Shown piece after piece: positions 1 to 9,295 of a DNA stretch of 64,000 nt. The stretch comes from Pseudomonas sp. 31-12 (GTDB lineage: Bacteria; Pseudomonadota; Gammaproteobacteria; Pseudomonadales; Pseudomonadaceae): the NCBI RefSeq assembly GCF_003151075.1, contig NZ_CP029482.1:5270001-5334000 (forward strand), in the 5' to 3' direction. Made by a program: the position numbers and the translations under genes. Below the pieces are notes generated by a model, which searched no databases, was not told the DNA's origin, and saw nothing but the letters and a program-made list of their open reading frames with translations. Every line of letters starts with the position of its first letter. Within the stretch, counting starts at the first letter, position 1.

Positions 1-461
1 AAGATGCGCTGCATGCCTTGCAACTGGCTCGCGGCCGGCGGCAATGCGGCCAGCGCATCGCTCATGGCCTGACGGATCAGCTGAATATTGGCGTGCGGAT
101 CATCACCCAGGCGCCCTTCCACCGCGGCGGCCACTGGCGCGCTCAGCTCGACGAAATCCCGGTTGAAATTCTTCCCGCTGCCCGCTTCGAAACGCCCTTG
201 ATGACTGCCCTGAAGCAATTGACCCAGCCCCAGCGGATTGGCCACCGGCACCAGTTCGATCACCCCGTTGAGCAAGCCTTGGGCTTCGAGTTCGGCCAAG
301 CGCTTTTTCAGCTCCCAGGCCGTGCGCATGCCCGGCAATTCATCGGCGTGGAGGCTGGCCTGGATGTAGGCCTTGCGCTCGCCACTTCCGAAGCGGAACA
401 CCGAAATCTGGCGTTCGCTGCCCAGGTGGTTCCACGGCAATGAATGATCGATGCGTTCCAT
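1..461 (-). CDS. aotO: AotO-like succinylglutamate desuccinylase/aspartoacylase family protein (3' end cut by window)
   Basis: The frame opens with ATG at 461, one base after the stop of aotM, and runs off the left edge, so only about 153 N-terminal residues are visible. They contain HADE around residues 39-42 (the HxxE zinc-ligand signature of the succinylglutamate desuccinylase/aspartoacylase family) and later a GKNFNRDF segment typical of the same family. In Pseudomonas the arginine/ornithine transport operon carries a gene of this family, aotO, whose exact role is unclear. Position directly after the two permease genes supports this name. The ATPase gene aotP and regulator argR would be expected just beyond the left edge. 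Confidence 0.85.
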   Translation of the reverse strand, partial: MERIDHSLPWNHLGSERQISVFRFGSGERKAYIQASLHADELPGMRTAWELKKRLAELEAQGLLNGVIELVPVANPLGLGQLLQGSHQGRFEAGSGKNFNRDFVELSAPVAAAVEGRLGDDPHANIQLIRQAMSDALAALPPAASQLQGMQRI

Positions 462-462
462 A

Positions 463-1161
463 TCAGTGCTTCCGCGGGGCCAGATAGCCCAACCAGCGGC
501 GCTCGGCCAGTTTGAACAGCTTCACCAGAATGAAGGTCAGGCACAGGTAGAACACACCCGCCGTGATGTACGCTTCGAACGGCAAGTAGTACTGGGCATT
601 GACCGTGCGCGCAGCGCCGGTGATGTCGATCAGGGTCACGATGGACGCCAGACTGGTGGTCTGCAGCATCATGATCACTTCGTTGCTGTACTGCGGCAGC
701 GCCCGGCGCAGGGCCGACGGCAACAGGATGCGCTTGTACATTTTGTAGCGCGACATGCCCATGGCCTTGGCCGCTTCGATCTCACCGTTCGGCGTGGCGC
801 GCAGGCTGCCGGCGATGATTTCAGCGGTGTAGGCGCTGGTGTTGATCGCGAAGGCCAGGCACGCACAGAACGTCGCGCTGGACAGCCACGGCCACAAGAA
901 GCTTTCACGTACCGCTTCGAACTGCGCCAGGCCGTAATAGATCAAGAACAGCTGCACCAGCATCGGCGTGCCGCGGATCACGTAGGTGAAAAGCCAAGCG
1001 CTCATGTTAACGACAGCATTCTTCGAGACACGCATCAGGCCAAGTGGCAAAGCCGCCAGCAGGCCGAAGAACAGCGACAGCGCGAGCAATTTGAGGGTGG
1101 TCACCAGGCCGCCGAAGTACAGCGGCAAGGCCTCCCAAATGACGTTGTAGTCGAAGATCAT
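463..1161 (-). CDS. aotM: Arginine/ornithine ABC transporter permease AotM
   Basis: 232 residues; a polar-amino-acid ABC transporter inner-membrane subunit (HisM/ArtM family, normal length). Several hydrophobic segments are visible (from about residues 18, 55, 90, 150 and 190), and the cytoplasmic EAA loop that docks the ATPase reads EAAKAMGMSRYKMYKRILLP. The ATG overlaps the end of aotQ by four bases (ATGA), so the two permease halves are translationally coupled. Together with AotQ it forms the membrane channel that imports arginine and ornithine delivered by AotJ. Confidence 0.93.
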   Translation of the reverse strand: MIFDYNVIWEALPLYFGGLVTTLKLLALSLFFGLLAALPLGLMRVSKNAVVNMSAWLFTYVIRGTPMLVQLFLIYYGLAQFEAVRESFLWPWLSSATFCACLAFAINTSAYTAEIIAGSLRATPNGEIEAAKAMGMSRYKMYKRILLPSALRRALPQYSNEVIMMLQTTSLASIVTLIDITGAARTVNAQYYLPFEAYITAGVFYLCLTFILVKLFKLAERRWLGYLAPRKH

Positions 1162-1847
1162 AGATCAGCCGCCCTTACGCCTACCGAGTAGCGCTTCTCA
1201 AGGTGACGCAATGCCAGCAACGAGACACTGGTGATCACCAGGTACATCGCCGCCACTGCGAGGAAGAAGGTGAAAGGCTCGCGGGTGGCATCTGCCGCCT
1301 GCTTGGCCTTGAACATCATGTCTTGCAGACCCACCACCGAAATCAGCGCGGTGGCCTTGGTCAGTACCAGCCAGTTGTTGGTGAAGCCCGGAATCGCCAG
1401 ACGAATCATCTGCGGCACCAACACCCGGAAGAACACCTGAAAACTGCTCATGCCGTACGCCATGCCGGCTTCGGCCTGACCTTTGGGAATCGCCATGAAG
1501 GCGCCGCGGAAGGTTTCCGACAGGTACGCACCGAAGATGAAGCCCAAGGTGCCGATACCGGCGGCCAGCGGGTTCAGGTCGATGTAGTCGTCAAAGCCGA
1601 GCATCGGCGCGACGCGGTTGAGCAGGTCCTGACCACCGTAGAAAATCAGCAGGATCAATACCAGATCGGGAATACCGCGGATCACCGTGGAATACAGGTC
1701 GCCCAGCCAGGCCAGCCAGCGAACCGGCGACAGACGCAATGCAACGCCGATCAGACCCAGAAAGATGGCCAGGACCATGGAGGACAAGGCGAGCTGAAGC
1801 GTCAGCCATGCGCCATCGAGGATGACAGCCCCGTAGCCTTTCAACAT
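1158..1847 (-). CDS. aotQ: Arginine/ornithine ABC transporter permease AotQ
   Basis: 229 residues, the HisQ/ArtQ-type partner of AotM. The N-terminus is a membrane segment (LQLALSSMVLAIFLGLIGV). An EAA loop (QAEAGMAYGMSSFQVFFRVL) contacts the ATPase. It lies 91 bases downstream of aotJ, a gap that contains a terminator-like hairpin, and overlaps aotM by four bases. Length and order match the Pseudomonas aotJQMOP operon. I see nothing unusual in it. Confidence 0.93.
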   Translation of the reverse strand: MLKGYGAVILDGAWLTLQLALSSMVLAIFLGLIGVALRLSPVRWLAWLGDLYSTVIRGIPDLVLILLIFYGGQDLLNRVAPMLGFDDYIDLNPLAAGIGTLGFIFGAYLSETFRGAFMAIPKGQAEAGMAYGMSSFQVFFRVLVPQMIRLAIPGFTNNWLVLTKATALISVVGLQDMMFKAKQAADATREPFTFFLAVAAMYLVITSVSLLALRHLEKRYSVGVRAADL

Positions 1848-1873
1848 GATTCAGGTCCTCGAATGTTGGGATG

Positions 1874-1917
1874 AAAAAATGGCGCAAACCTCAGAGATCC
1901 TGTTGCTTGCGCCATTT
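1874..1917 (-). terminator. Terminator-like hairpin between aotJ and aotQ (attenuator)
   Basis: On the minus strand, AAATGGCGCAA and TTGCGCCATTT form an 11-bp stem around a 19-base loop, followed by a run of six T. It sits in the 91-base gap after the binding-protein gene. Such intra-operonic hairpins usually let the periplasmic binding protein be made in excess over the permeases; that role is inferred here. Confidence 0.7.
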
Positions 1918-1938
1918 CGGACTTGTCGCCGGGACGTG

Positions 1939-2712
1939 TTACTTGCCGTAGATGTCGAAGGCGAAGTATTTGTCCTGGATTTGCTTGTACTTGCCGTTCT
2001 CGCGAATGGCCGCGATCGCGGTGTTGATCTTGTCTTTCAGCGCGTCGCCCTTGCGAACCGCGATACCCACGCCGTCGCCGAAGTATTTGACGTCGGTGAA
2101 GGCCGGGCCAACGAAGGCGAAACCTTTGCCGGCGTCGGTTTTCAGGAAACCGTCATCCAGCAGCGTAGCGTCTGCCACGGTGCCGTCGAGGCGACCAGCG
2201 GCCACGTCGAGGTAGATTTCGTTCTGCGAACCGTAAGGCTTGATCTCGGCACCCAGCGGGGCCAGGACTTCGCGGGCGAAACGCTCGTGGATCGAACCAC
2301 GTTGTACGCCGATATTCTTGCCCTTCAGCTCAGCCAGGCCTTCGCTGACTTGAGTGCCCGCCTTCATGACCAGGCGCGCCGGGGTGTTGTAGTACTTGTT
2401 GGTGAAGTCCACGGATTTCTTGCGGTCTTCGGTGATCGACATGGACGACAGGATCGCGTCGATCTTGCGCACTTTGAGCGCCGGGATCAGGCCGTCGAAC
2501 TCTTGCTCGACCCACGTGCACTTGACCTTCATCTCTTCGCACAGGGCGTTGCCGATGTCGTAGTCAAAACCAACAATGCTGCCGTCCGGTGCTTTGGAAG
2601 CGAACGGAGGGTAAGCCGCTTCGATACCGATCTTCAGAGGTTTTTCGTCAGCGAAAGTCGGCAGGGACAGCACGGACAGTGCCAGGGCGCCAAGCAGCAC
2701 GAGTTTCTTCAT
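1939..2712 (-). CDS. aotJ: Arginine/ornithine-binding periplasmic protein AotJ
   Basis: 257 residues. ATG at 2712 was chosen because it begins a clear signal peptide ([21 protein letters not shown], cleaved before DE) and has GGAG about ten bases upstream; the frame stays open 41 codons further up, but that extension looks non-coding. The mature part is a class 3 amino-acid binding protein of the LAO/HisJ type: [13 protein letters not shown] near the N-terminus, the [11 protein letters not shown] block, [13 protein letters not shown], and IGVQRGS. It captures arginine/ornithine in the periplasm for AotQM. It is the first gene of its operon. Confidence 0.93.
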   Translation of the reverse strand: MKKLVLLGALALSVLSLPTFADEKPLKIGIEAAYPPFASKAPDGSIVGFDYDIGNALCEEMKVKCTWVEQEFDGLIPALKVRKIDAILSSMSITEDRKKSVDFTNKYYNTPARLVMKAGTQVSEGLAELKGKNIGVQRGSIHERFAREVLAPLGAEIKPYGSQNEIYLDVAAGRLDGTVADATLLDDGFLKTDAGKGFAFVGPAFTDVKYFGDGVGIAVRKGDALKDKINTAIAAIRENGKYKQIQDKYFAFDIYGK

Positions 2713-3225
2713 CTTGGGACTCCATCGGTAAAGGGCTAAAACGGCAGAGTGAGCGACAGCCCAATATGCGAATGAGTGGAACCGCAAAGCGGTGCTGCGT
2801 CGTAGGAATCGCGCGCTTTTTTCAACGCGAGCCACAACGAGCGAGTGATCGGCATTCTAACGACAGGCCCGAAGCCGATATTTCTTCAATGCGACAACTA
2901 ATTACAGAAGCACCGAGAAAGCCGTTTGAGCGCGTTGACAGTCCTGCAAATTCATGCAAGAGCAAAAGACAGTGAACCGATCACTATTGCAAATTGCGGG
3001 CCTATTATTGGCAAAGCCTTCTAATCCGGCAAGCGCAGCGTTATGTCTTATTTTTTGGCAGGGCTGGAGAGGCCCGGGAATGGGGGTTTGCGTTTCCCAA
3101 TGCCCCGTCTCAGGGCGCAAGGTTACACATTCAGTTACTTGAAGGGTGGCGGGTAACAGTGGGAATTGGCTTACGGATGAAGCCGATAATTATTGGGCGA
3201 TGTTTATTTAGCGTCTGACAGATCG
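2713..3225. other. Upstream region of aotJ, no gene seen
   Basis: About 500 bases between the aotJ start and the first REP pair. Short open frames exist on both strands but none has a ribosome site or recognisable sequence. The AT-rich stretch at about 2870-3060 is the likely place for the aot promoter, which in Pseudomonas is under ArgR control; I could not identify an ArgR box with confidence. Confidence 0.5.
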
Positions 3226-3325
3226 CCATCGCTAGCAGGCTAGCTCCCACAGGGGAACTGCGCTCGGTTCAAACTGTGAATCCACTGGAGATCCCTGTGA
3301 GAGCTAGCCTGCTAGCGATGAGGCC
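3226..3325. repeat. Paired inverted REP-type repeat ('GCTAGCAGGCTAGC' type)
   Basis: CCATCGCTAGCAGGCTAGCTC and its inverted copy GAGCTAGCCTGCTAGCGATG flank a spacer of about 55 bases. A second pair of the same sequence type lies at 26931-27014, so this is a dispersed family, not a local hairpin. Confidence 0.85.
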
Positions 3326-3354
3326 CGAACTGTCCCACAAAAACCCCAGACATG

Positions 3355-3390
3355 AAAAAGCCCCACCCGGCGCAATGCCGGACGGGGCTT
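3355..3390 (-). terminator. Rho-independent terminator of acs
   Basis: GCCCCGTCCGGC...GCCGGGTGGGGC forms a GC-rich stem, followed on the minus strand by five T. It lies 22 bases after the acs stop codon. Confidence 0.85.
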
Positions 3391-3411
3391 CGATGACTCA
3401 GGAACGCCGGG

Positions 3412-5367
3412 TTAAGCGACGTTCATGATCTTGTGTTCATCAATCAAATGCTGCACCACACCCGGATCCGCCAGGGTGGAGATATCCCCCAACCCATCGT
3501 ATTCGGCCGTGGCAATCTTGCGCAGAATCCGGCGCATGATCTTGCCCGAACGGGTTTTCGGCAGCCCCGGCGCCCACTGGATCACATCCGGCGAAGCAAT
3601 CGGACCGATCTCCTTGCGCACCCAGTTTTTCAGTTCCAGACGCAGTTGCTCGCTAGGCTCTTCGCCACCGATCAACGTGACGTAGACATAAATGCCCTGC
3701 CCTTTGATGTCGTGCGGCACACCAACCACGGCGGCCTCGGCGACTTTCGGGTGAGCGACCATCGCGCTTTCGATCTCGGCGGTGCCCATGCGGTGGCCGG
3801 ACACGTTGAGCACGTCGTCCACGCGCCCGGTGATCCAGTAATAACCGTCTTCATCGCGACGTGCGCCGTCACCGGTGAAGTACATGCCACGGAAGGTCTT
3901 GAAGTAGGTGTCGACGAAGCGGTCATGGTCGCCGTACAGCGTGCGCGCCTGGCCTGGCCACGAATCGAGAATCACCAGGTTGCCCTCGGCAACGCCTTCG
4001 AGGATGTTGCCCAGGTTATCCACCAGCGCCGGCACTACGCCGAAGAACGGACGTGCCGCCGAACCCGGCTTGAGGCCGTGAGCGCCTGGCAACGGACTCA
4101 TCATGTTGCCGCCGGTTTCGGTCTGCCACCAGGTGTCGACGATCGGGCAACGGGACTGGCCGACGTTCTTGTAGTACCAATCCCACGCTTCCGGGTTGAT
4201 CGGCTCACCGACCGAACCCAACAGACGCAGGCTGCTGCCATCAGCGCCTTCAACAGCGGCTTTGCCCGACGCCATCATCGCGCGGATCGCGGTCGGTGCG
4301 GTGTAGAGGATGTTGACCTTGTGCTTGTCGACGATCTTCGCCACCCGGGTGATGTCCGGATAGTTCGGCACGCCTTCGAACAGCACGGTGGTCGCGCCGT
4401 TGGCCAGTGGGCCGTAGACGATGTAAGTGTGGCCGGTGACCCAGCCGACGTCGGCGGTGCACCAATAGACTTCGCCCGGGCGGTAGTCGAACACGCGCTC
4501 GTGGGTCATGGCGGCGTAAAGCAGGTAACCGCCGGTGGTGTGCTGCACGCCCTTCGGCTTGCCAGTCGAACCGGAGGTGTAAAGGATGAACAGCGCTTCT
4601 TCAGCGCCCATCTCTTTTGGCGCGCAGACACTGCCCGCCACTTTCATCAGGTCTTCGTACCAGATGTCTCGATGCTGGTTCCACTTGATGTTGCCACCGG
4701 TGCGCTTGCACACGATGACCTTCTGAATGCTGCTGGTTTCCGGGTTGGTCAGCGCGTCGTCGACGTTGGTCTTGAGCGGGATCTTCTTGCCAGCACGAAT
4801 GCCTTCGTCCGCGGTGATCACAACTTTGGATTTGCAGTCGATGATGCGACCGGCCAGGGCTTCCGGCGAGAAACCACCGAACACCACCGAGTGAATCGCG
4901 CCGATCCGGGTGCAGGCCAGCATGGCGACCACGGCTTCGGGGATCATCGGCATATAGATAGTCACCACGTCGCCGCGGTGTACATCCTGGCCGCGCAAGG
5001 CGTTGGCGAACTTGCAGACTTGTTCGTGCAGCTCGCGGTAGGTGATGTTGCGGCTTTCGGCAGGGTCATCCCCTTCCCAAATGATCGCGACTTGATCGCC
5101 GCGCTCGGCCAGATGACGGTCGAGGCAGTTGTAGGAAACGTTGAGGGTGCCGTCGGCGAACCATTTGATGTCGACATGGTGATCGTCGAAGGAGGTCTGC
5201 TTCACCGTGGTGAAAGGCTTGATCCAGTCGAGGCGCTTGGCTTGCTCGCGCCAGAATCCGTCCGGGTTGACGACGGACTGCTGGTACATGGCTTTGTAGG
5301 TTGCCTCGTCAGTCAACGTATTGGCCAGAACCTCGGGACGAACGGGATACAGAGAAGCCGCACTCAT
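3412..5367 (-). CDS. acs: Acetyl-CoA synthetase (acetate-CoA ligase, AMP-forming)
   Basis: 651 residues, the normal length of bacterial Acs. It makes acetyl-CoA from acetate, ATP and CoA through acetyl-AMP. ATG at 5367 has GAGGTAAG eight bases before it; the open frame extends 42 codons further up but that part is not Acs-like. Visible motifs in order: [11 protein letters not shown] (ATP-binding A3 loop), the W-W-Q-T-E-T-G-G block at the acetate pocket, [21 protein letters not shown] (A8 hinge), and [13 protein letters not shown], whose first-half lysine after SG is the catalytic lysine inactivated by acetylation in this family. It is monocistronic between its own terminator and a long upstream gap. 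Confidence 0.95.
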   Translation of the reverse strand: MSAASLYPVRPEVLANTLTDEATYKAMYQQSVVNPDGFWREQAKRLDWIKPFTTVKQTSFDDHHVDIKWFADGTLNVSYNCLDRHLAERGDQVAIIWEGDDPAESRNITYRELHEQVCKFANALRGQDVHRGDVVTIYMPMIPEAVVAMLACTRIGAIHSVVFGGFSPEALAGRIIDCKSKVVITADEGIRAGKKIPLKTNVDDALTNPETSSIQKVIVCKRTGGNIKWNQHRDIWYEDLMKVAGSVCAPKEMGAEEALFILYTSGSTGKPKGVQHTTGGYLLYAAMTHERVFDYRPGEVYWCTADVGWVTGHTYIVYGPLANGATTVLFEGVPNYPDITRVAKIVDKHKVNILYTAPTAIRAMMASGKAAVEGADGSSLRLLGSVGEPINPEAWDWYYKNVGQSRCPIVDTWWQTETGGNMMSPLPGAHGLKPGSAARPFFGVVPALVDNLGNILEGVAEGNLVILDSWPGQARTLYGDHDRFVDTYFKTFRGMYFTGDGARRDEDGYYWITGRVDDVLNVSGHRMGTAEIESAMVAHPKVAEAAVVGVPHDIKGQGIYVYVTLIGGEEPSEQLRLELKNWVRKEIGPIASPDVIQWAPGLPKTRSGKIMRRILRKIATAEYDGLGDISTLADPGVVQHLIDEHKIMNVA

Positions 5368-5827
5368 CTTTCTTACCTCGGTGGAATAGTTGTTTTTGTA
5401 TGCCCCCAGTTGTAGCCGGGCCGGGCCTATAGAACCATTCGACGATGGTAGTAACAAGCCCCTACAAATTACCGTGATAAGCCCAAAACACACCTCCGAA
5501 CATCACGCAAACCCTGTGGGAGCGTAGCTTGCCCGCGAAGAACGATAACGCGGTCCCCCTGAAAAACCCCACCGCCGAAACCGCCATTTACTCCTTCCTA
5601 CCACCTTATCCGCTGATTGTTACGAAATCTGTCAAAGGTGTTTATCAAAACCCCACCTATATGAATGCACCCCCCACGCCTAAAATCAGCCTCGCCAACA
5701 AGGCAACGTGATTAACCAAGTTGCAGCCCCCACGAAGGCCGTTAATCCAAGACTCTTTAATCAAGCTCCACACGCAACCCCAAAAAGGTTGCGTGACCCC
5801 ATTCGACCTCTAAAAGGTAAATCTGAA
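5368..5827. promoter_or_regulatory. Divergent upstream region of acs and the DUF2790 gene
   Basis: 460 bases with no convincing gene. It should contain both divergent promoters. A single, unpaired REP half-element (CTGTGGGAGCGTAGCTTGCC) lies at 5514-5540. A short open frame at 5529-5711 begins inside that repeat and is not coding in my view. Confidence 0.5.
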
Positions 5828-6091
5828 ATGAAAGCTTTATTAGTTCTGGCCCTCAGCAGCCTGTGCGCAACCGCCATGGCAGACGAGATCCCGACTGATG
5901 TCGCACAGCAGAAACCAGCCATCGAGGAATACACTTACTCGACTCACCTGGACATCGCCAAAGTTATCTCCATGAGCGAAGTCCCCAATGTGTGCGAAGT
6001 TGTTCCGGTGAAAATGGAATACGACGACTCCCAAGGCCAGCGCCACATCCTGCGCTACAGCATCATGGGTAACGGCTGCACCAACGGATGA
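5828..6091 (+). CDS. DUF2790 family small exported protein
   Basis: 87 residues. ATG at 5828 has an AAAGGT-type ribosome site and starts a signal peptide (MKALLVLALSSLCATAMA, cleaved before DE). The mature part of about 69 residues contains the family features: a Y-S-T-H-L-D-I-A-K-V-I-S block, PNVCEVVPVKMEYDDS, and a C-terminal cysteine (GNGCTNG) that could pair with the first. DUF2790 proteins are small periplasmic proteins found almost only in Pseudomonas, often in several copies and some copper-responsive; the role here is unknown. Confidence 0.85.
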   Translation: MKALLVLALSSLCATAMADEIPTDVAQQKPAIEEYTYSTHLDIAKVISMSEVPNVCEVVPVKMEYDDSQGQRHILRYSIMGNGCTNG

Positions 6092-6632
6092 TCGTGACTG
6101 CACCGAATCGGCCTCTTTCAGTTGATCGCCGAAGGTCGATTCCAGCCCGGCTTCGGTCGGGCTCAGTTGTGTTTTGAAGCGGTGAAACCCCTTGCAAACC
6201 ACAAGATGTAGTGAAAAACCCCATTTTTGGCTGTTTTTTGAACAAATTCGATTCAGCGTCAAAATTAACGAAAAAAAATCTGCACCGGCCAAAGCCCTGT
6301 AATACCTCGGTTTGCTCCAAAAACCATCCCTTTCGGCCACTCCATGAGCCGATTCGCCGCACCACGCCGGCAAAAATTTCCCTATAATGCCGGCTTAAAC
6401 GGGCCTGCAATATTCCCTTACAGGGACGAAAAGCCAGTCTGAAGCCCACGCCGAAGTCTTCACCGATTTCTGCGCCCGTCAGAGGCTCTCGGAACCCCGT
6501 ACAAAATTATGTTTATTTGCCTGCGTGTACCGCTGCAAAAAACGCTATCCAACGCGGCCAGTACGGCCGTGTGAAAAACAACCAATCAGTTTTCACACGG
6601 GCATCTGGCCCTCACGCAGGAGACGACACGTC
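6092..6632 (+). promoter_or_regulatory. Long upstream region of nrdB
   Basis: 541 bases with no convincing gene on either strand. It holds a TATAAT-like box (CCCTATAATGCC, about 6381-6392) preceded by an AT-rich tract, a plausible promoter for nrdB. The last 70 bases contain the inverted repeat annotated separately. nrdA, usually next to nrdB, is not here. Confidence 0.5.
6567..6600. repeat. Perfect 11-bp inverted repeat in the nrdB leader
   Basis: CCGTGTGAAAA and TTTTCACACGG are separated by 12 bases and end 32 bases before the nrdB start codon. The arrangement could be an mRNA stem in the 5' leader or a dimeric-repressor site. It does not resemble the NrdR box I know (ACACWATATATWGTGT). 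Confidence 0.7.
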
Positions 6633-7883
6633 ATGCTGAGCTGGGACGAATTCGACAAAGAAGACAGCGGCGAGACCGTGGTAAAAGGCGCCAACGCCGG
6701 CCACGCGACTGAAGCCAACATGGACCGACTCGACACCGCTGGTGGTGTCGCCGCTCAAGAAGCTCGCGCCGTCACCGCGACTGACTCTGCCGCTATCGCC
6801 CGTGCCAAAGCTGCCCTGGACAACCTCGACATCGCCGAAGGCCTCGCCGAACTCGAAGGCGCCTCCGCCCGTGTCGCCGTCGACGAAAAGCGCATGATCA
6901 ACTGCCGCGCCGACCTCAACCAACTCGTACCCTTCAAGTACGACTGGGCCTGGCAGAAATACCTGGACGGCTGCGCAAACCACTGGATGCCGCAAGAAGT
7001 CAACATGACCGCCGACATCGCCCTCTGGAAAGACCCGGAAGGCCTGACCGACGACGAGCGCCGCATCGTGATGCGCAACCTCGGCTTCTTCTCCACCGCC
7101 GACTCCCTGGTTGCCAACAACCTGGTCCTGGCCGTGTACCGCCTGATCACCAACCCGGAATGCCGCCAGTACATCCTGCGCCAGGCGTTCGAAGAGGCGA
7201 TCCACACCCACGCCTACCAGTACTGCATCGAATCGTTGGCCATGGATGAAGGCGAGATCTTCAACATGTACCACGAGATCCCATCGGTCGCGAAAAAAGC
7301 CACCTGGGGCCTCAAATACACCCGTTCGATCTCCGATCCGAAGTTCGAAACCGGCACCGTCGAAACCGACAAAGAGCTGCTGCGCAACCTGATCGCCTAC
7401 TACTGCGTTCTGGAAGGCATCTTCTTCTACTGCGGCTTCACCCAGATCCTCTCCATGGGCCGCCGCAACAAAATGACCGGCGTCGCCGAGCAGTTCCAGT
7501 ACATCCTGCGCGACGAATCCATGCACCTGAACTTCGGCATCGACGTGATCAACCAGATCAAAATCGAAAACCCACACCTGTGGGATGCCGAGATGAAGGA
7601 AGAAGCTTCGCAGATGATTCTGCAAGGCACTCAGCTGGAAATCGAATACGCACGCGACACCATGCCTCGCGGCGTGTTGGGCATGAATGCGGCGATGATG
7701 GAGGACTATCTGAAGTTCATCGCTAACCGTCGTCTGTCGCAGATTGGGTTGAAGGAAGAGTATCCGGGGACTACGAATCCGTTCCCTTGGATGAGCGAGA
7801 TTATGGACTTGAAGAAAGAGAAGAATTTCTTTGAGACTCGGGTTATTGAATACCAAACCGGTGGTGCGCTTAGCTGGGATTGA
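6633..7883 (+). CDS. nrdB: Ribonucleoside-diphosphate reductase class Ia beta subunit
   Basis: 416 residues, the length usual for Pseudomonas NrdB. It carries the diiron-tyrosyl radical that the alpha subunit needs to reduce ribonucleotides. ATG at 6633 has AGGAG eleven bases upstream. Iron and radical residues are visible: [12 protein letters not shown] (Glu, His and the radical Tyr), [11 protein letters not shown] (Glu) and [11 protein letters not shown] (Glu, His). The C-terminus ends [16 protein letters not shown], the tail that docks in NrdA. The first 80 residues are an Ala-rich extension seen in pseudomonad NrdB. nrdA is not adjacent, which is unusual for this subunit pair. Confidence 0.96.
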   Translation: MLSWDEFDKEDSGETVVKGANAGHATEANMDRLDTAGGVAAQEARAVTATDSAAIARAKAALDNLDIAEGLAELEGASARVAVDEKRMINCRADLNQLVPFKYDWAWQKYLDGCANHWMPQEVNMTADIALWKDPEGLTDDERRIVMRNLGFFSTADSLVANNLVLAVYRLITNPECRQYILRQAFEEAIHTHAYQYCIESLAMDEGEIFNMYHEIPSVAKKATWGLKYTRSISDPKFETGTVETDKELLRNLIAYYCVLEGIFFYCGFTQILSMGRRNKMTGVAEQFQYILRDESMHLNFGIDVINQIKIENPHLWDAEMKEEASQMILQGTQLEIEYARDTMPRGVLGMNAAMMEDYLKFIANRRLSQIGLKEEYPGTTNPFPWMSEIMDLKKEKNFFETRVIEYQTGGALSWD

Positions 7884-7933
7884 TTTCCAAGCTCGCCACG
7901 ATTTGACGTTAACAATCCGAATCGAAAAACTGA

Positions 7934-7960
7934 AAGCCTTGGCCATGGCCAAGGCTTTTT
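7934..7960 (+). terminator. Rho-independent terminator of nrdB
   Basis: AAAGCCTTGGCC and GGCCAAGGCTTTTT form a 12-bp stem with almost no loop, ending in five T, 50 bases after the nrdB stop. The accessory island begins just downstream. Confidence 0.85.
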
Positions 7961-8082
7961 CATGCAGGAATGAAAAGCAGCCTGAAATCATTTAGTGCAA
8001 TTTGAAACGTTGGCTATAGGCCTGTTGTAGAACAGATCGTAGATTGGCTATCCTCGCCAGCTTTGGGCGATGAGACACAAGC

Positions 8083-9291
8083 ATGGAAAGCCTCCGGCAA
8101 CACTTCACCGGCGTAGCCTACAAGTACCTGTCTGGAGTAGATACCAGTGCGTCGGGTACCTCTAATCAGCATGAAATAGGCTCCAATAAGCTGATTAATA
8201 TTTTGGGCGATCCGGATATGACCATCGCACGCTTCGACGGAGAGTTTCTCTATCTCGATGATGATGCAGGCGAGCCTCTTCGTGCATCAGGTCGGCTAAG
8301 CTGGTATGACCCTCGCCGCAAAAAAAAGCGAAAGGGGGAAGAATATCGCCTCTACTATCCCGACAATGCAGTCACTTCGCGTATGTTAGAAGGTGATTTC
8401 TGCATTTTCGCTAAGCAACCAAGCAATACCGTATGGGTAGTCATTGCTCCAAAAGGCTCCACTGCAGAACGTCAGTTACGCTGGTTGTTCGATATTGATG
8501 TCATGCCAAACAACGATGAACTGGAAGTCCAGCAGGTGGATACCCATAGAGCAGTGTCTATGGCTGAGGCTATGATTCTGGAGTCGCTAGGCCTTGAAGT
8601 CCGCCTCGATGACGAAACTTGGCTTAATAAGCTCACCAAGAAGTTTGGTTTGGCTTTTCCAAAAACTGCTATTTTTAGTAGTTTTGCGCGAAGAACTTGC
8701 AAGCCAAAGATCGATCCATTGATCGACCCGGACGGGGCTCTAACCGCATGGATGGAACATGAGGAAATCCTATTTCGTACCCTTGAGCGGGAGATAGTCC
8801 AGAGACAGCTAGATGCTGGCTTCGACAGTGTTGACCACTTCGTGGATTTCTCGTTAAGCGTGCAGAATCGTCGGAAATCTAGAGTCGGTTACGCACTTGA
8901 GCACCATCTTGCCGCAGTTTTTGAAGCTCACCAACTTCCGTTTGAGCGACAGGTAATTACAGAAAATCGCTCCAAAGCCGACTTCCTCTTCCCAGGTAAA
9001 ACTGAATACCACGACAGTCTTTATCCAGACGCAAAGTTAATCATGCTGGCATCGAAGTCCAGCTGCAAGGATCGCTGGCGGCAGGTACTGGCAGAGGCCG
9101 TTCGCGTCAAGCGTAAACACCTGTTGACCTTGGAACCAGCAATCAGCACGCATCAAACGAATGAGATGGAGAGCCACAATCTCCAACTTGTGGTCCCCAG
9201 AAAGGTGATGCCAACTTACACAGTCAATCAGCAGGCATGGCTGATGGATATCGACGGCTACATCTCTTTTGTCCGTGCAGCCAATAATTAG
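8083..9291 (+). CDS. EcoRII-type (type IIE) restriction endonuclease
   Basis: 402 residues, against about 404 for EcoRII. The C-terminal half (about 255-400) matches the EcoRII catalytic domain closely: VQNRRKSRVGYALE, KADFLFPG, MLASKSSCKDRWRQVL, HLLTL and LQLVVPRKV. D300, K325 and K329 are at the positions expected for the PD-(D/E)xK active site. The N-terminal part (about 10-135) has the pattern of the EcoRII-N effector domain (LSGVDTSASGTSNQHEIG, later EEYRLYY and an L-x-G-D strand), so the two-site type IIE design appears kept. EcoRII cuts before CCWGG; the Dcm/M.EcoRII-like methylase in this island supports the same target. It stands alone on the plus strand and ends 4 bases from the convergent HNH gene. 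Codon use is less GC-rich than in nrdB, suggesting transfer. Confidence 0.9.
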   Translation: MESLRQHFTGVAYKYLSGVDTSASGTSNQHEIGSNKLINILGDPDMTIARFDGEFLYLDDDAGEPLRASGRLSWYDPRRKKKRKGEEYRLYYPDNAVTSRMLEGDFCIFAKQPSNTVWVVIAPKGSTAERQLRWLFDIDVMPNNDELEVQQVDTHRAVSMAEAMILESLGLEVRLDDETWLNKLTKKFGLAFPKTAIFSSFARRTCKPKIDPLIDPDGALTAWMEHEEILFRTLEREIVQRQLDAGFDSVDHFVDFSLSVQNRRKSRVGYALEHHLAAVFEAHQLPFERQVITENRSKADFLFPGKTEYHDSLYPDAKLIMLASKSSCKDRWRQVLAEAVRVKRKHLLTLEPAISTHQTNEMESHNLQLVVPRKVMPTYTVNQQAWLMDIDGYISFVRAANN

Positions 9292-9295
9292 TCTG

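Noticed and set aside
3226..3325. Repeated palindromes as a CRISPR array
   Set aside because: The copies are single inverted pairs spread over the whole window, not regularly spaced direct repeats.
3433..5415. Plus-strand open frame of 660 codons opposite acs
   Set aside because: It is the mirror of the GC-rich acs gene; the minus strand has all Acs motifs and a terminator.
5529..5711. 60-codon open frame upstream of the DUF2790 gene
   Set aside because: Starts inside a REP half-element, lacks a ribosome site and has no familiar sequence.
6612..7991. Minus-strand open frame of 459 codons opposite nrdB
   Set aside because: Shadow; NrdB residues are intact on the plus strand.
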